NCBI RefSeq assembly: GCF_900111675.1
Contig: NZ_FOHO01000013.1
Span: forward strand, 35,143-99,142
DNA from: Paracoccus homiensis
Lineage (GTDB): Bacteria; Pseudomonadota; Alphaproteobacteria; Rhodobacterales; Rhodobacteraceae
DNA: 64,000 bases
Direction of reading: 5' to 3'
Positions 8,465 to 17,425 of this stretch are shown here, piece after piece (position 1 is the stretch's first letter; each line of letters opens with the position of its first letter). Position numbers and translations under genes: made by a program. The notes beneath the pieces are model-generated. The model saw only the letters and a list, made by a program, of their open reading frames with translations. It made no database searches and had not been told where the DNA came from.

Positions 8465-8480
8465 TTGCACGCGCGTGCAA
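8465..8480. promoter_or_regulatory. LacI-type operator 2
   Basis: TTGCACGCGCGTGCAA is a perfect 16-bp palindrome sharing its 14-bp core with operator 1. The centres are 23 bp apart, about two helical turns, so two dimers could bind the same DNA face. It is 58 bp upstream of the inositol dehydrogenase start. Confidence 0.78.
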
Positions 8481-8538
8481 ACGATGTCATTCAAATGACG
8501 CAGCGGCAAGAAACGCGCCGCAGATTCGGGAGGAATGA

Positions 8539-9531
8539 ATGCTGAAGGTTGGGTTGCTGGGGGCCGGAAGGATCGGTCAGGTGCATGCCGTGAACATCGC
8601 GGGCAATGCGCGATCCTCGCTGGTGGCAGTGTCGGACATGCATCAGCCCGCGGCCGAAAAACTGGCAGCCGAATATGGCGCCGAGGCGCGCAGCTCGGAC
8701 GCGATCCTGTCGGATCCGGCGATCGACGCGGTGCTGATCGCCACCTCGACCGATACCCATTCCGACCTGATCGAAGCCGCCGCCAAGGCGGGCAAGGCGG
8801 TTCTGTGCGAAAAGCCGGTCGATCTGTCGCTGGAACGTGCGCAGCAATGTCTGAAAGCCGTCGAAGGCACCGGCAAGCCAGTGATGATCGGTTTCAACCG
8901 CCGCTTCGATCCGAATTTCGCCGCGCTGAAGGTCTCGTTGCAGAAGGGGCAGATCGGCAAGGCCGAATTGCTGGCCGTGACCTCGTTCGATCCGGCGCCG
9001 CCGCCGGTGTCCTATATCAAGGTGTCGGGCGGGCTGTTCCGCGACATGATGATCCATGATTTCGACATGGCGAATTTCCTGATGGGCGAGGCGCCGGTGA
9101 CGGTTCGCGCCGTCGGCAGCAGCATCGTCGATCCCGAAATCGGTGCCGCGGGCGATGTCGATACCGCCGTCGTGACGCTGACCTATGCCGATGGTCGTAT
9201 CGCCGTCATCAAGAACAGCCGCCGCGCGGTTTACGGCTATGACCAGCGGGTCGAATTGCTGGGCTCGGACGGGTTGCTGCAGGCGGGCAACATGCTGGAA
9301 AACACGGTCGTGCGGTCCACCGTCGATGGCGTTGTTTCGGGCAAGCCCACCTATTTCTTCCTTGAACGCTACATGCCCGCCTATGCGGCGGAATGGCAGG
9401 CCTTCGTGGATGCCGTGCTGGACGGGGCGAAGATGCCCGTAACGCTGAAGGACGGCATCGCCGCGCTGGCCATGGCCGAGGCCGCGACCGAATCCGCAAG
9501 GACCGGGCAGGCCGTGGATCTGAAAGGATAA
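8539..9531 (+). CDS. iolG: Inositol 2-dehydrogenase (Gfo/Idh/MocA family)
   Basis: A 330-residue cytoplasmic enzyme oxidising myo-inositol to 2-keto-myo-inositol (scyllo-inosose) with NAD+, the first step of inositol breakdown. The N-terminal Rossmann motif is GLLGAGRIG; the family motif EKPVDL carries the catalytic lysine (about residue 94); GGLFRDMMIHDFDMA supplies the conserved Asp and His. Start ATG 8539 has GGGAGG upstream. First gene of the iol operon, directly after the two operators. Scyllo-inositol dehydrogenase activity is an alternative, but the full iol set behind it favours IolG. Confidence 0.9.
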   Translation: MLKVGLLGAGRIGQVHAVNIAGNARSSLVAVSDMHQPAAEKLAAEYGAEARSSDAILSDPAIDAVLIATSTDTHSDLIEAAAKAGKAVLCEKPVDLSLERAQQCLKAVEGTGKPVMIGFNRRFDPNFAALKVSLQKGQIGKAELLAVTSFDPAPPPVSYIKVSGGLFRDMMIHDFDMANFLMGEAPVTVRAVGSSIVDPEIGAAGDVDTAVVTLTYADGRIAVIKNSRRAVYGYDQRVELLGSDGLLQAGNMLENTVVRSTVDGVVSGKPTYFFLERYMPAYAAEWQAFVDAVLDGAKMPVTLKDGIAALAMAEAATESARTGQAVDLKG

Positions 9532-9538
9532 GGCACAG

Positions 9539-9575
9539 GGACCCGCCCGGCCAGAGGAGAGGGCGGGGCGGGTCC
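9539..9575 (+). terminator. Strong hairpin between iolG and the binding-protein gene
   Basis: A perfect 10-bp stem, GGACCCGCCC (9539-9548) with GGGCGGGTCC (9566-9575) and a 17-base loop. There is no T tract, and the same-strand operon continues after it. It may stabilise or partly terminate the message, changing the ratio of dehydrogenase to transporter. Confidence 0.5.
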
Positions 9576-9658
9576 GACGATATCCGGCACGGTGAATGGC
9601 CGGACAGCAGACGGGTTCGTCAGGCCCGCTGCCAATCACCCCAAAGGGAGGACTTGGA

Positions 9659-10579
9659 ATGAAGAAGCTTCTTGCATCGGTTGCGACCGTCGCCACGCTG
9701 ACGGCGCTGCCCGTCGCCGCCGCAGACATCATCGTCGTGGCCCACGGTCAGGCGAATGACCCGTTCTGGTCGGTCGTGAAGAACGGCGTGACCAAGGCCG
9801 GCGAGGACACCGGCGCCAATGTCGAGTTCCGCTCGCCCGAGACATTCGACATGGTCCAGATGAGCCAGCTGATCGACGCCGCCGTGAACCAGGAACCCGA
9901 TGGGCTGGTCGTGTCGATCCCGGATGCAGACGCGCTTGGGCCGTCGATCCAGCGCGCGGTCGAGGCGGGCATTCCCGTCATCTCGATGAATTCGGGGTCC
10001 GATGTTGCCAAGGAACTGGGCGCGCTGCTGCATGTCGGCCAGTCGGAATTCGACGCGGGCAAGGCTGCGGGTGAAAAGCTGGCCGAAATGGGCGGCACCA
10101 AGGGCATCTGCGTCAACCAGGAGGTCGGCAACGTCTCGCTCGACCTGCGCTGTGACGGCTTTGCCGAAGGGTTCGGTCAGGAAGTCACCGTCATCCCCAC
10201 CATGAACGATCCGACCGAAGTGCAGTCCAAGGTGCGCGCCGCGCTGGAATCCGATCCCGATGTGGACACGGTCCTGGGTCTGGGCGCCTCGCTTGTCGGG
10301 GAACCCGCCGTCGAGGCCGTGAAGGCGGTCGGGCGCGAGGATGTGCTGGTCGCCAGTTTCGATCTGTCGGCGGGCTTTCTGCAATCGGTCGCGGATGGCG
10401 ATGCGGCCTTTGCCATCGACCAGCAGCAGTTCCTGCAGGGCTATCTGCCGGTCGTCTTTCTGGCGCTGAATGCCGAATACGGCCTGGTGCCGGGTGGCGA
10501 TGTTCCCTCGGGTCCGAATCTGGTGACCCAGGAAGCAGCCGCCCAGGTGATCGATCTGTCGGCACAGGGCATCCGCTGA
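9659..10579 (+). CDS. Sugar ABC transporter substrate-binding protein (probable inositol)
   Basis: A 306-residue periplasmic type-1 sugar-binding protein. It has a lysine-led signal peptide, a hydrophobic core and cleavage after LPVAAA. The mature start DIIVVAHGQANDPFW and the C-lobe VLVASFDLSAGF and FAIDQQQFLQGY segments are typical of the ribose/inositol-binding family. Position inside the iol operon suggests inositol, as for Caulobacter IbpA. Start ATG 9659 has GGGAGGACTT in front; the longer frame adds an implausible leader. Hairpins lie on both sides, as often seen around binding-protein genes. Confidence 0.88.
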   Translation: MKKLLASVATVATLTALPVAAADIIVVAHGQANDPFWSVVKNGVTKAGEDTGANVEFRSPETFDMVQMSQLIDAAVNQEPDGLVVSIPDADALGPSIQRAVEAGIPVISMNSGSDVAKELGALLHVGQSEFDAGKAAGEKLAEMGGTKGICVNQEVGNVSLDLRCDGFAEGFGQEVTVIPTMNDPTEVQSKVRAALESDPDVDTVLGLGASLVGEPAVEAVKAVGREDVLVASFDLSAGFLQSVADGDAAFAIDQQQFLQGYLPVVFLALNAEYGLVPGGDVPSGPNLVTQEAAAQVIDLSAQGIR

Positions 10580-10591
10580 TCCCTGCATAGC

Positions 10592-10617
10592 GGGGTCGTG
10601 CGCCACTGCGCGGCCCC
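10592..10617 (+). terminator. Hairpin after the binding-protein gene
   Basis: GGGG (10592-10595) with CCCC (10614-10617), and an inner GCGC/GCGC stem around a 4-base loop with an internal bulge. It sits 13 bases after the stop of the binding protein and before the permease. Such hairpins usually lower permease and ATPase output relative to the abundant binding protein. Confidence 0.45.
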
Positions 10618-10637
10618 ATCCCAAACCGGAGGAAACC

Positions 10638-11744
10638 ATGTCTGCAGAGAATCTCTCGCAGCAGGATGAGCGTATTCGCGCGGAATCCCTTGCGACCAAA
10701 CTGATGAAGAAGCCGGAACTGGGGGCGATCGGCGGCGTGGTGTTGGTGACGCTGTTCTTTCTGGCCACCGCCGACAGTGCCATGTTCACCCTGTCCGGCA
10801 TCATGAATTTCATGACGCCTGCCGCGCAGCTGGGCATCCTTGGCATCGCGGCGGCAATGCTGATGATCGGCGGCGAATTCGATCTGTCCATCGGGTCGAT
10901 GGTTGCCTTTGCGGGCATGGTGTTCGGTGTCTTTACCGTCAATCTGGGCCTGCCGCTGATCTTCGCGATTCCGCTGACCATGGCCTTTGCGGCCCTGATC
11001 GGGGCGCTGAACGGGGCGATCGTGCTGCGCACCGGGTTGCCATCCTTCATCGTGACGCTGGCGGGCCTGTTCATCCTGCGCGGTGCCTCGCTGGTCGGGC
11101 TGAAGCTGTTCACCGGCGGATCGACCCAGCTGCGCGGCGTGCGCGACGCGGTCGAGGGGGATTTTCTGGCCCCGCTGTTTTCCGGCGATGCCTTCACCGG
11201 GCTGTTCGGCTGGCTTGCCAGCATCGGCGTGATCGACAGCTTCAAGTCCGGCGCCCCGAAAGTGCCCGGCATTCCGGTCGAAATCCTGTGGTTCGTGGTC
11301 ATCGCGCTGGTGGCGACCTATATCCTGGTCCGCACGCCGGTCGGCAACTGGGTCTTTGCCACGGGCGGCGATACCAATGCGGCCAAGAATTCGGGCGTGC
11401 CGGTGCGCGGCGTCAAGATCTCGCTGTTCATGCTGACGGCCTGCGCGGCCTCGCTGGTGGCGATCATCACCGTCATCGACGCCGGGTCGACCGACGCCCG
11501 CCGTGGCTTCATGAAGGAATTCGAGGCGATCATCACCGCCGTGATCGGGGGATGCCTGCTGACGGGGGGCTATGGGTCGGCCATCGGGGCGTTCTTCGGC
11601 GCGATCATCTTCGGCATGGTCACCATCGGCCTGACCTATACCGATTTCGATCAGGACTGGTTCCAGATCTTCCTGGGCGGGATGCTGCTGCTGGCCGTCG
11701 TCTTCAACAATGTGATCCGCAAGCGCGTGACGGGAGAGCGTTAA
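10638..11744 (+). CDS. Sugar ABC transporter permease (probable inositol)
   Basis: A 368-residue inner-membrane permease of the BPD_transp_2 (RbsC-like) family. After a polar N-terminus there are about ten hydrophobic segments. Family marks include [11 protein letters not shown] near residue 75 and the late loop [17 protein letters not shown]. Start ATG 10638 follows GGAGGAAACC. It works with the binding protein upstream and the ATPase, whose ATG follows the stop by one base. Confidence 0.9.
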   Translation: MSAENLSQQDERIRAESLATKLMKKPELGAIGGVVLVTLFFLATADSAMFTLSGIMNFMTPAAQLGILGIAAAMLMIGGEFDLSIGSMVAFAGMVFGVFTVNLGLPLIFAIPLTMAFAALIGALNGAIVLRTGLPSFIVTLAGLFILRGASLVGLKLFTGGSTQLRGVRDAVEGDFLAPLFSGDAFTGLFGWLASIGVIDSFKSGAPKVPGIPVEILWFVVIALVATYILVRTPVGNWVFATGGDTNAAKNSGVPVRGVKISLFMLTACAASLVAIITVIDAGSTDARRGFMKEFEAIITAVIGGCLLTGGYGSAIGAFFGAIIFGMVTIGLTYTDFDQDWFQIFLGGMLLLAVVFNNVIRKRVTGER

Positions 11745-11745
11745 G

Positions 11746-12525
11746 ATGACCCGACCGATCATCCATATGGAAAGCATCAAGAAGCATTTCGGCAATGTCA
11801 TCGCGCTGAACGGTGTGACCTTCGACGTGACCCCCGGCGAATGCCATTGCCTTCTGGGCGACAATGGCGCGGGGAAATCCACCTTCATCAAGACAATGTC
11901 GGGCGTTCACAAGCCGACCGCGGGCGAGATCTTCTTCGAGGGCAAACCCCTGTCCTTCGACAGCCCGCGCGAGGCGATGGAGGCCGGGATCGCCACGGTG
12001 TTCCAGGATCTGGCGATGATCCCGCTGATGTCGGTGACGCGCAATTTCTTCATGGGGCGTGAGCCGACAAAGGGGCGCGGCCTGACCAAGCGGCTGGATA
12101 TCGACCGCGCCAACGAGATCACGATGGAAGAGATGCGCAAGATGGGCATCAATCTGCGTGCGCCCGATCAGGCGGTGGGCACGCTGTCGGGGGGCGAGCG
12201 TCAGACCGTCGCCATCGCCCGCGCGGTCTATTTCGGCGCGAAGGTGCTGATCCTTGACGAACCGACCAGCGCGCTTGGCGTGCGCCAGACCTCGAATGTG
12301 CTGTCGACCATTGCGCGGGTGCGCGAACAGGGTGTCGGCGTCGTCTTCATCAGCCACAATGTCCGTCACGCCATGGCGGTGGGCGACCGTTTCACGGTGC
12401 TGAACCGCGGGCAGACCCTTGGCACCGCCGTGAAGGGGGAAATCACCTCGGCCGAGTTGCAGGACCTGATGGCCGGTGGCCAGGAACTGGCCCAGCTTGA
12501 AGGCTCGCTTGGCGGTACGATCTGA
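11746..12525 (+). CDS. Sugar ABC transporter ATP-binding protein, single-domain
   Basis: A 259-residue ATPase with Walker [10 protein letters not shown] (about residue 40), signature [15 protein letters not shown], Walker [13 protein letters not shown] and switch histidine in [10 protein letters not shown]. Unlike RbsA or Caulobacter IatA, which carry two nucleotide-binding domains in ~500 residues, this is one domain, as in the FrcA fructose importer, so it should act as a homodimer. The D-loop reads SALG rather than SALD, as in FrcA-like proteins. One base separates it from the permease. Confidence 0.9.
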   Translation: MTRPIIHMESIKKHFGNVIALNGVTFDVTPGECHCLLGDNGAGKSTFIKTMSGVHKPTAGEIFFEGKPLSFDSPREAMEAGIATVFQDLAMIPLMSVTRNFFMGREPTKGRGLTKRLDIDRANEITMEEMRKMGINLRAPDQAVGTLSGGERQTVAIARAVYFGAKVLILDEPTSALGVRQTSNVLSTIARVREQGVGVVFISHNVRHAMAVGDRFTVLNRGQTLGTAVKGEITSAELQDLMAGGQELAQLEGSLGGTI

Positions 12526-12532
12526 ATGACGG

Positions 12533-12568
12533 GCAGGGCCGCGCGTCCTGCCTTTCGGTCGGCCCTGC
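12533..12568 (+). terminator. Hairpin between the ABC ATPase and iolC
   Basis: A perfect 9-bp stem, GCAGGGCCG (12533-12541) with CGGCCCTGC (12560-12568), in the 105-base gap before iolC. There is no T tract. Because iolC continues in the same direction, this may be an attenuator or RNA-stability element rather than the end of the operon. Confidence 0.45.
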
Positions 12569-12630
12569 GGGGCGGGACCATCAATCTTGCCGGGTGATGG
12601 GCGCGGCAGTCAGCAAGCGGAACGCAGGAT

Positions 12631-14550
12631 ATGAAGAAACTGGATGTGATCACGATCGGCCGCTCATCGGTTGATCTGTACGGTCAGCAGGTCGGCGGCC
12701 GGCTGGAGGATATGGGTTCGTTCGCGAAATATATCGGCGGCAGCCCGACGAACATCGCCTGCGGGACGGCGCGGCTGGGGCTGCGGTCGGCCGTGATCAC
12801 GCGGGTCGGCGACGAACATATGGGCCGCTTCATCCGCGAGCAGCTGGCCCGCGAGGGGGTCGAGACCGCGGGCGTCGCGACCGATCCCGAACGCCTGACC
12901 GCGCTGGTCCTGCTGGGCATCCGCGACGAGGACCAGTTCCCGCTGATCTTCTACCGCGAGAACTGCGCCGACATGGCGCTGTCGCCAGACGATATCGACG
13001 AGGGCTTCATCGCGGGGGCCCGCAGCGTTCTGGCGACCGGCACCCATCTGAGCCATCCGCAGACCGAGGCCGCTGTGCTGAAGGCGCTGGAACTGGCGCG
13101 CAGGCATGGCGCGCGCACCGCGCTGGACATCGACTATCGCCCGAACCTGTGGGGCGTCGCGGGTCATGGCGACGGCGAGAGCCGCTTTGTCGAAAGCGCC
13201 GCCGTCACCGCCAAGCTGCAGGGCACGCTGCATCTGTTCGACCTGATCGTCGGCACCGAAGAGGAATTCCACATCGCGGGCGGCACCACCGACACGGTCG
13301 CCGCACTGCGCGCGGTCCGCGCGGTGTCCAGGGCGACGCTGGTCTGCAAGCGCGGCGCGAAGGGGGCCGTGGCCTTTACCGGCGACATCCCCGACAGCCT
13401 GGACGATGGCGAGGCCGGTCCCGGCTTCCCGATCGAGGTGTTCAACGTGCTGGGCGCGGGCGACGGGTTCTTCTCGGGGCTGATGAAGGGCTGGCTGGAG
13501 GATGCCGACTGGCCGACCGCGCTGAAATACGCCAATGCCTGCGGGGCCTTCGCCGTCAGCCGCCACGGCTGCACCCCGGCCTATCCCAGCCTTGCGGAGC
13601 TGGACTTCTTCCTGGACCGCGGTGTCGTCCGCCCCGATCTGCGCAACGATCCCGACCTGGAACAGATCCACTGGTCCACGACCCGCGCCAGCCGCAACGC
13701 CGGCGACTGGTCCGAGATGCGCGTCTTTGCCTTCGACCACCGCCTGCAGCTGGAAGAGATGCCCGGTTACGACCTTGCCAAGGGTGCGCAGTTCAAGGAA
13801 CTGTGCCTTGATGCGGCGCTGCGCGTCGCGGATGGCGGTTCGGGCTATGGCATCCTGTGCGACTACCGTATCGGCCGCAGCGCCCTGCACCGTGCCAGCG
13901 GCAGTGGGCTGTGGATCGGGCGCCCCTGCGAATGGCCGGGATCGCGTCCCTTGCAGCTGGAACCCGAACTGGGCAGCGATTGCGGCACGCTGGTCGAATG
14001 GGCGCGCGAGAACGTCATCAAGGTCCTGTGCTTCTGCCATCCCGACGACGATGCCGAGACCCGCGCCGCGCAAGAGGCCACGGTCAGGCGCCTGTTCGAG
14101 GCCGGTCGCCGCAACCAGCTGGAATTCCTGCTGGAGGTGATCCCCTCGAAGGTCGGTCCGGTGGACGACACCACCACCGCCACGCTGATCCGCCAGTTCT
14201 ATGCCGCGGGCGTCTATCCCGACTGGTGGAAGCTGGAGCCGATGAAGACCCGCGCGGGCTGGCAGAACGCCATCGCCGCCATCGAGGATCACGACCGCCA
14301 CACGCGCGGCATCGTGGTGCTGGGTCTGGATGCGCCGGAGGCCGAATTGCAGGCCAGCTTCGAGGTCGCCGCCGGTTTCGACCTTGTGCGCGGCTTCGCT
14401 GTCGGGCGCACGATCTTTGGTGCAGTTGCCCGCAGCTGGTTGCAGGGAAACATCTCGGATGACGAGGCGGTATCGGACATGGCGCGCCGCTATGCAAAGC
14501 TGTGCCGGATCTGGGACGCGGCGCGTGCCGCAGCAGGGATTGCGGCCTAG
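12631..14550 (+). CDS. iolC: 5-dehydro-2-deoxygluconokinase fused to DUF2090 (IolC-type bifunctional)
   Basis: 639 residues, about twice the length of a single-domain IolC. Residues 1 to ~320 are a PfkB sugar kinase: the GGSPTNIACGTARLG segment and the second PfkB signature with catalytic Asp in LGAGDGFFSGLM. It phosphorylates 5-dehydro-2-deoxygluconate. Residues ~360-639 (from MRVFAFDHRLQLEEMPG) are a DUF2090 domain, proposed to be the aldolase that splits the phosphorylated product and so replaces IolJ. No separate iolJ is seen in the window, which agrees. Start ATG 12631 is directly ahead of the kinase domain. Confidence 0.92.
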   Translation: MKKLDVITIGRSSVDLYGQQVGGRLEDMGSFAKYIGGSPTNIACGTARLGLRSAVITRVGDEHMGRFIREQLAREGVETAGVATDPERLTALVLLGIRDEDQFPLIFYRENCADMALSPDDIDEGFIAGARSVLATGTHLSHPQTEAAVLKALELARRHGARTALDIDYRPNLWGVAGHGDGESRFVESAAVTAKLQGTLHLFDLIVGTEEEFHIAGGTTDTVAALRAVRAVSRATLVCKRGAKGAVAFTGDIPDSLDDGEAGPGFPIEVFNVLGAGDGFFSGLMKGWLEDADWPTALKYANACGAFAVSRHGCTPAYPSLAELDFFLDRGVVRPDLRNDPDLEQIHWSTTRASRNAGDWSEMRVFAFDHRLQLEEMPGYDLAKGAQFKELCLDAALRVADGGSGYGILCDYRIGRSALHRASGSGLWIGRPCEWPGSRPLQLEPELGSDCGTLVEWARENVIKVLCFCHPDDDAETRAAQEATVRRLFEAGRRNQLEFLLEVIPSKVGPVDDTTTATLIRQFYAAGVYPDWWKLEPMKTRAGWQNAIAAIEDHDRHTRGIVVLGLDAPEAELQASFEVAAGFDLVRGFAVGRTIFGAVARSWLQGNISDDEAVSDMARRYAKLCRIWDAARAAAGIAA

Positions 14551-14581
14551 GCGACGCGGAAGGGGGCCAGCCCCCATCGCC
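14550..14581 (+). terminator. Hairpin after iolC
   Basis: A nested inverted repeat: GGCGA (14550-14554) with TCGCC (14577-14581) around an inner GGGGGC/GCCCCC stem. It starts at the iolC stop and may reduce read-through to iolD. Confidence 0.4.
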
Positions 14582-14592
14582 TGACGGCGATT

Positions 14593-14620
14593 CCCCCCGG
14601 GATATTTGCCCACAGAAGAT
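14593..14620 (+). repeat. Possible Rhodobacterales short intergenic repeat
   Basis: The run CCCCGGGATATTTGCCC followed by CAGAAGATG resembles, from memory, a short repeat scattered in intergenic DNA of Rhodobacteraceae. Only one copy is seen here, so the call rests on recall and not on a second copy. Confidence 0.25.
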
Positions 14621-14639
14621 GGGTTGGGAGTGAGAGTTC

Positions 14640-16472
14640 ATGGATAAGACAGTTCGATTGACCGCCGCGCAGGCGATGACGCGCTGGCTGTCGGTGCAGA
14701 TGACCGAGGAGAACACCCGTTTCATCGATGGTGTCTGGGCGATCTTCGGGCACGGCAATGTCGCGGGTCTTGGCGAGGCGTTGCAAGGCATGGGCGATGC
14801 GCTGCCGACCTGGCGCGGGCAGAATGAACAGACCATGGCCCATGCCGCCATCGCTTTTGCCAAGGGGCATGCGCGACGGCGGGCGCAGGCGGTCACCACC
14901 TCGATCGGGCCGGGGGCGACGAACGTCGTGACGGCGGCGGCCTTGGCGCATGTGAACCGTTTGCCCCTGTTGATCATTGCCGGCGATGTCTTTGCCAATC
15001 GCCGCCCGGATCCGGTCTTGCAGCAGATCGAGGATTTCGATGATGGCACGGTCAGTGCGAATGACTGTTTCCGCCCGGTCAGCCGCTATTTCGACCGCAT
15101 CACCCGGCCCGAACATCTGCTGAGCGCCCTGCCGCGCGCGATGCGGGTGATGACCGATCCGGCGAATTGCGGACCTGTCACGCTGGCCTTTTGCCAGGAT
15201 GTGCAGGCCGAGGCCTTTGACTGGCCCGAAAGCTTTTTTGCGCCGCGTGTCTGGCGTATCCGGCGGCCCGAGCCCGATGCGCAGGAACTGGTCGAGGTGG
15301 CGGAACTGATCCGCGCGGCCAAGGCGCCCGTGATCGTCGCGGGGGGCGGGGTCATCCATTCCGGTGCCGAGCAGGCGCTGGCGGATTTTGCGACCTGTCA
15401 CAATATTCCGGTCATCGAAACCCAGGCCGGGAAATCGGCACTGGCGCAGGCCCATCCGATGAATTTCGGCGCGGCGGGTGTCGATGGATCGGCGGCGGCC
15501 AATGCCGCGGCCGAGGCCGCGGATCTGGTCATTGCGGTGGGGACGCGATTGCAGGATTTCACCACCGGGTCGCGCACGCTGTTCGGGGACGCAGGGATCG
15601 TGGCGATCAATGTGCAGGCCTATGACGCGGCCAAGCATGGCGCGACCAGCCTTGTCGCGGATGCGCGTGTCGCGTTGGAGTGGCTGACCGGGCGGTTGGG
15701 CGGCTATCGGGCAATGTCGGCGGATGCCGAGGCGCGGGCCGCATGGCTGCGGGCCGTCGATGCCCATTGCGCGGCGCCGGGGGCGGTCAATGATCTGCCG
15801 ACCGATGCGCAGGTCATCGGCGCCGTGCAGCGGGCGACGGGGCGGGACGCCATCGCCATGTGCGCGGCAGGTACGATGCCCGGCGCGCTGAAACTGTTGT
15901 GGCAGCCCAGCCAGGGTGGCTATCACATGGAATATGGTTTCAGCTGCATGGGATATGAAATCGCGGGCGCGATGGGGCTGAAACTGGCCCGGCCCGATCG
16001 CGAGGTGATCTGCTTTGTCGGTGATGGCAGTTACATGATGGCCAACAGCGAGCTGGCCACCGCGGTGATGCGGCGCGTGCCCTTCACCGTCGTGCTGACC
16101 GACAATCGCGGCTACGGCTGTATCAACCGGTTGCAACAGGGCTGTGGCGGCGAGGAATTCAACAATCTCTACAAGGATTGCAATGTCGAGGCGCAGCCGC
16201 AGATCGACTATGTCGCCCATGCCGGCAGCATGGGGGCGCATGCGGTCAAGGCGGCCAGCATCGCCGATCTGGAGGCGCAGATCGCCGCCGCGCGTGGCCG
16301 CGACATCCCGACCGTGATCGTCATCGACACGACGCCGGTGCCGGGTCCCGGCTTTGGCGATGCCGGCCATTGGTGGGACGTGGCCGTCCCTGCGGTGGGC
16401 CGCAGCGACAAGCTGCAACAGGCGCATGCCGCCTATCTGAACAATCTGGCGCATCAGCGCCTTGTGAACTGA
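14640..16472 (+). CDS. iolD: 3D-(3,5/4)-trihydroxycyclohexane-1,2-dione hydrolase
   Basis: A 610-residue thiamine-diphosphate enzyme opening the ring of the IolE product to give 5-deoxyglucuronate. The N-terminal ThDP domain has the expected glutamate region (WRGQNEQTMAHAAIAFAK) and SIGPGATN; the C-terminal domain carries the ThDP/Mg motif GDGSYMMANSELATAV followed by VLTDNRGYGCI. Length matches IolD. Start ATG 14640 follows GGGAGTGAG. Gene order iolC-iolD-iolE-iolB supports the call. Confidence 0.94.
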   Translation: MDKTVRLTAAQAMTRWLSVQMTEENTRFIDGVWAIFGHGNVAGLGEALQGMGDALPTWRGQNEQTMAHAAIAFAKGHARRRAQAVTTSIGPGATNVVTAAALAHVNRLPLLIIAGDVFANRRPDPVLQQIEDFDDGTVSANDCFRPVSRYFDRITRPEHLLSALPRAMRVMTDPANCGPVTLAFCQDVQAEAFDWPESFFAPRVWRIRRPEPDAQELVEVAELIRAAKAPVIVAGGGVIHSGAEQALADFATCHNIPVIETQAGKSALAQAHPMNFGAAGVDGSAAANAAAEAADLVIAVGTRLQDFTTGSRTLFGDAGIVAINVQAYDAAKHGATSLVADARVALEWLTGRLGGYRAMSADAEARAAWLRAVDAHCAAPGAVNDLPTDAQVIGAVQRATGRDAIAMCAAGTMPGALKLLWQPSQGGYHMEYGFSCMGYEIAGAMGLKLARPDREVICFVGDGSYMMANSELATAVMRRVPFTVVLTDNRGYGCINRLQQGCGGEEFNNLYKDCNVEAQPQIDYVAHAGSMGAHAVKAASIADLEAQIAAARGRDIPTVIVIDTTPVPGPGFGDAGHWWDVAVPAVGRSDKLQQAHAAYLNNLAHQRLVN

Positions 16473-16517
16473 TTTCGCGGACCGGCCCCGCCCGATCCCT
16501 TCCCCGGAGAGACGACG

Positions 16518-17414
16518 ATGATCCAGTTTGGTACCAACCCGATTGCCTGGGCCAATGATGACGACCAGAGCCTTGGCGCGGATATCCCGACCGAGCGTAT
16601 CCTCGAGGAAGCAGGCCGCCTGATCGGCTTTGACGGGATCGAGAACGGCCATCGCTGGCCGCAGGACGATCCGCAGGCGCTGATGGAACTGCTGGGCGGC
16701 TATGGGCTGACCTTCGTGTCGGGCTGGCATTCGATGAATGTTCTGGCCCATTCGGTCGAACAGGAAAAACAGGCGATCCAGCCGCATCTGGACAAGCTGA
16801 AGCATAATGGCTGCAAGGTCTGCATCGCCTGCGAAACCTCGAACAGCATTCAGGGGCGGGACCTGCCGCTGAGCGCGCGCCCGGTCCTGGATGCGCAGAG
16901 CATGAAGGAATTCGGCGCAAAGGTCGAAGAAATCGCGCAATATTGCGCCGATCAGGGGATCGCGCTGGTCTATCATCACCACATGGGCACCGTCGTGCAG
17001 TCGCCCGAGGATATCGATGCCTTCATGGCTGCGACCGGCCCCGCGACCAAACTGCTGTTCGATGCGGGGCATTGCTATTTCGGCGGCGGCGATCCGGCCG
17101 GGATTCTGGCACGCCATGTCAGCCGCGTCGGCCATTTCCATGCCAAGAATGTCCGGCCCGCAATCCGCGCGCAGGTCGAGGCGAACGGCCTGTCCTTCAT
17201 GGATGGCGTGCGCGCGGGCGTGTTTACCGTGCCGGGCGATCAGGAGGGCGGCGTCGATTTCGAACCGCTGCTGCGGATCCTGAAGGGTTATGGCTATGAC
17301 GGCTGGATCGTGATCGAGGCGGAACAGGACCCCGATCAGCGCAATCCACTGCTGTATCAGACGCTTGGCCTGCACACGTTGAAGCGTATCGCCCGCGAAA
17401 CCGGATTGATCTGA
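16518..17414 (+). CDS. iolE: Inosose dehydratase
   Basis: A 298-residue TIM-barrel enzyme (AP endonuclease 2-like family) dehydrating scyllo-inosose to the cyclic dione used by IolD. Metal-ligand segments include YHHHMGTVVQ, LLFDAGHCYFGGGDP, and VGHFHAKNVRP. Start ATG 16518 follows GGAGAGACGACG. It is 45 bases after iolD and 11 bases before iolB. Confidence 0.93.
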   Translation: MIQFGTNPIAWANDDDQSLGADIPTERILEEAGRLIGFDGIENGHRWPQDDPQALMELLGGYGLTFVSGWHSMNVLAHSVEQEKQAIQPHLDKLKHNGCKVCIACETSNSIQGRDLPLSARPVLDAQSMKEFGAKVEEIAQYCADQGIALVYHHHMGTVVQSPEDIDAFMAATGPATKLLFDAGHCYFGGGDPAGILARHVSRVGHFHAKNVRPAIRAQVEANGLSFMDGVRAGVFTVPGDQEGGVDFEPLLRILKGYGYDGWIVIEAEQDPDQRNPLLYQTLGLHTLKRIARETGLI

Positions 17415-17425
17415 AAGGAACGCCG

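Noticed and set aside
8361..8480. Longer LacI protein beginning at 8480
   Set aside because: The start would be a TTG inside operator 2, and the added 40 residues are unlike any LacI N-terminus; GTG 8360 places the helix-turn-helix normally.
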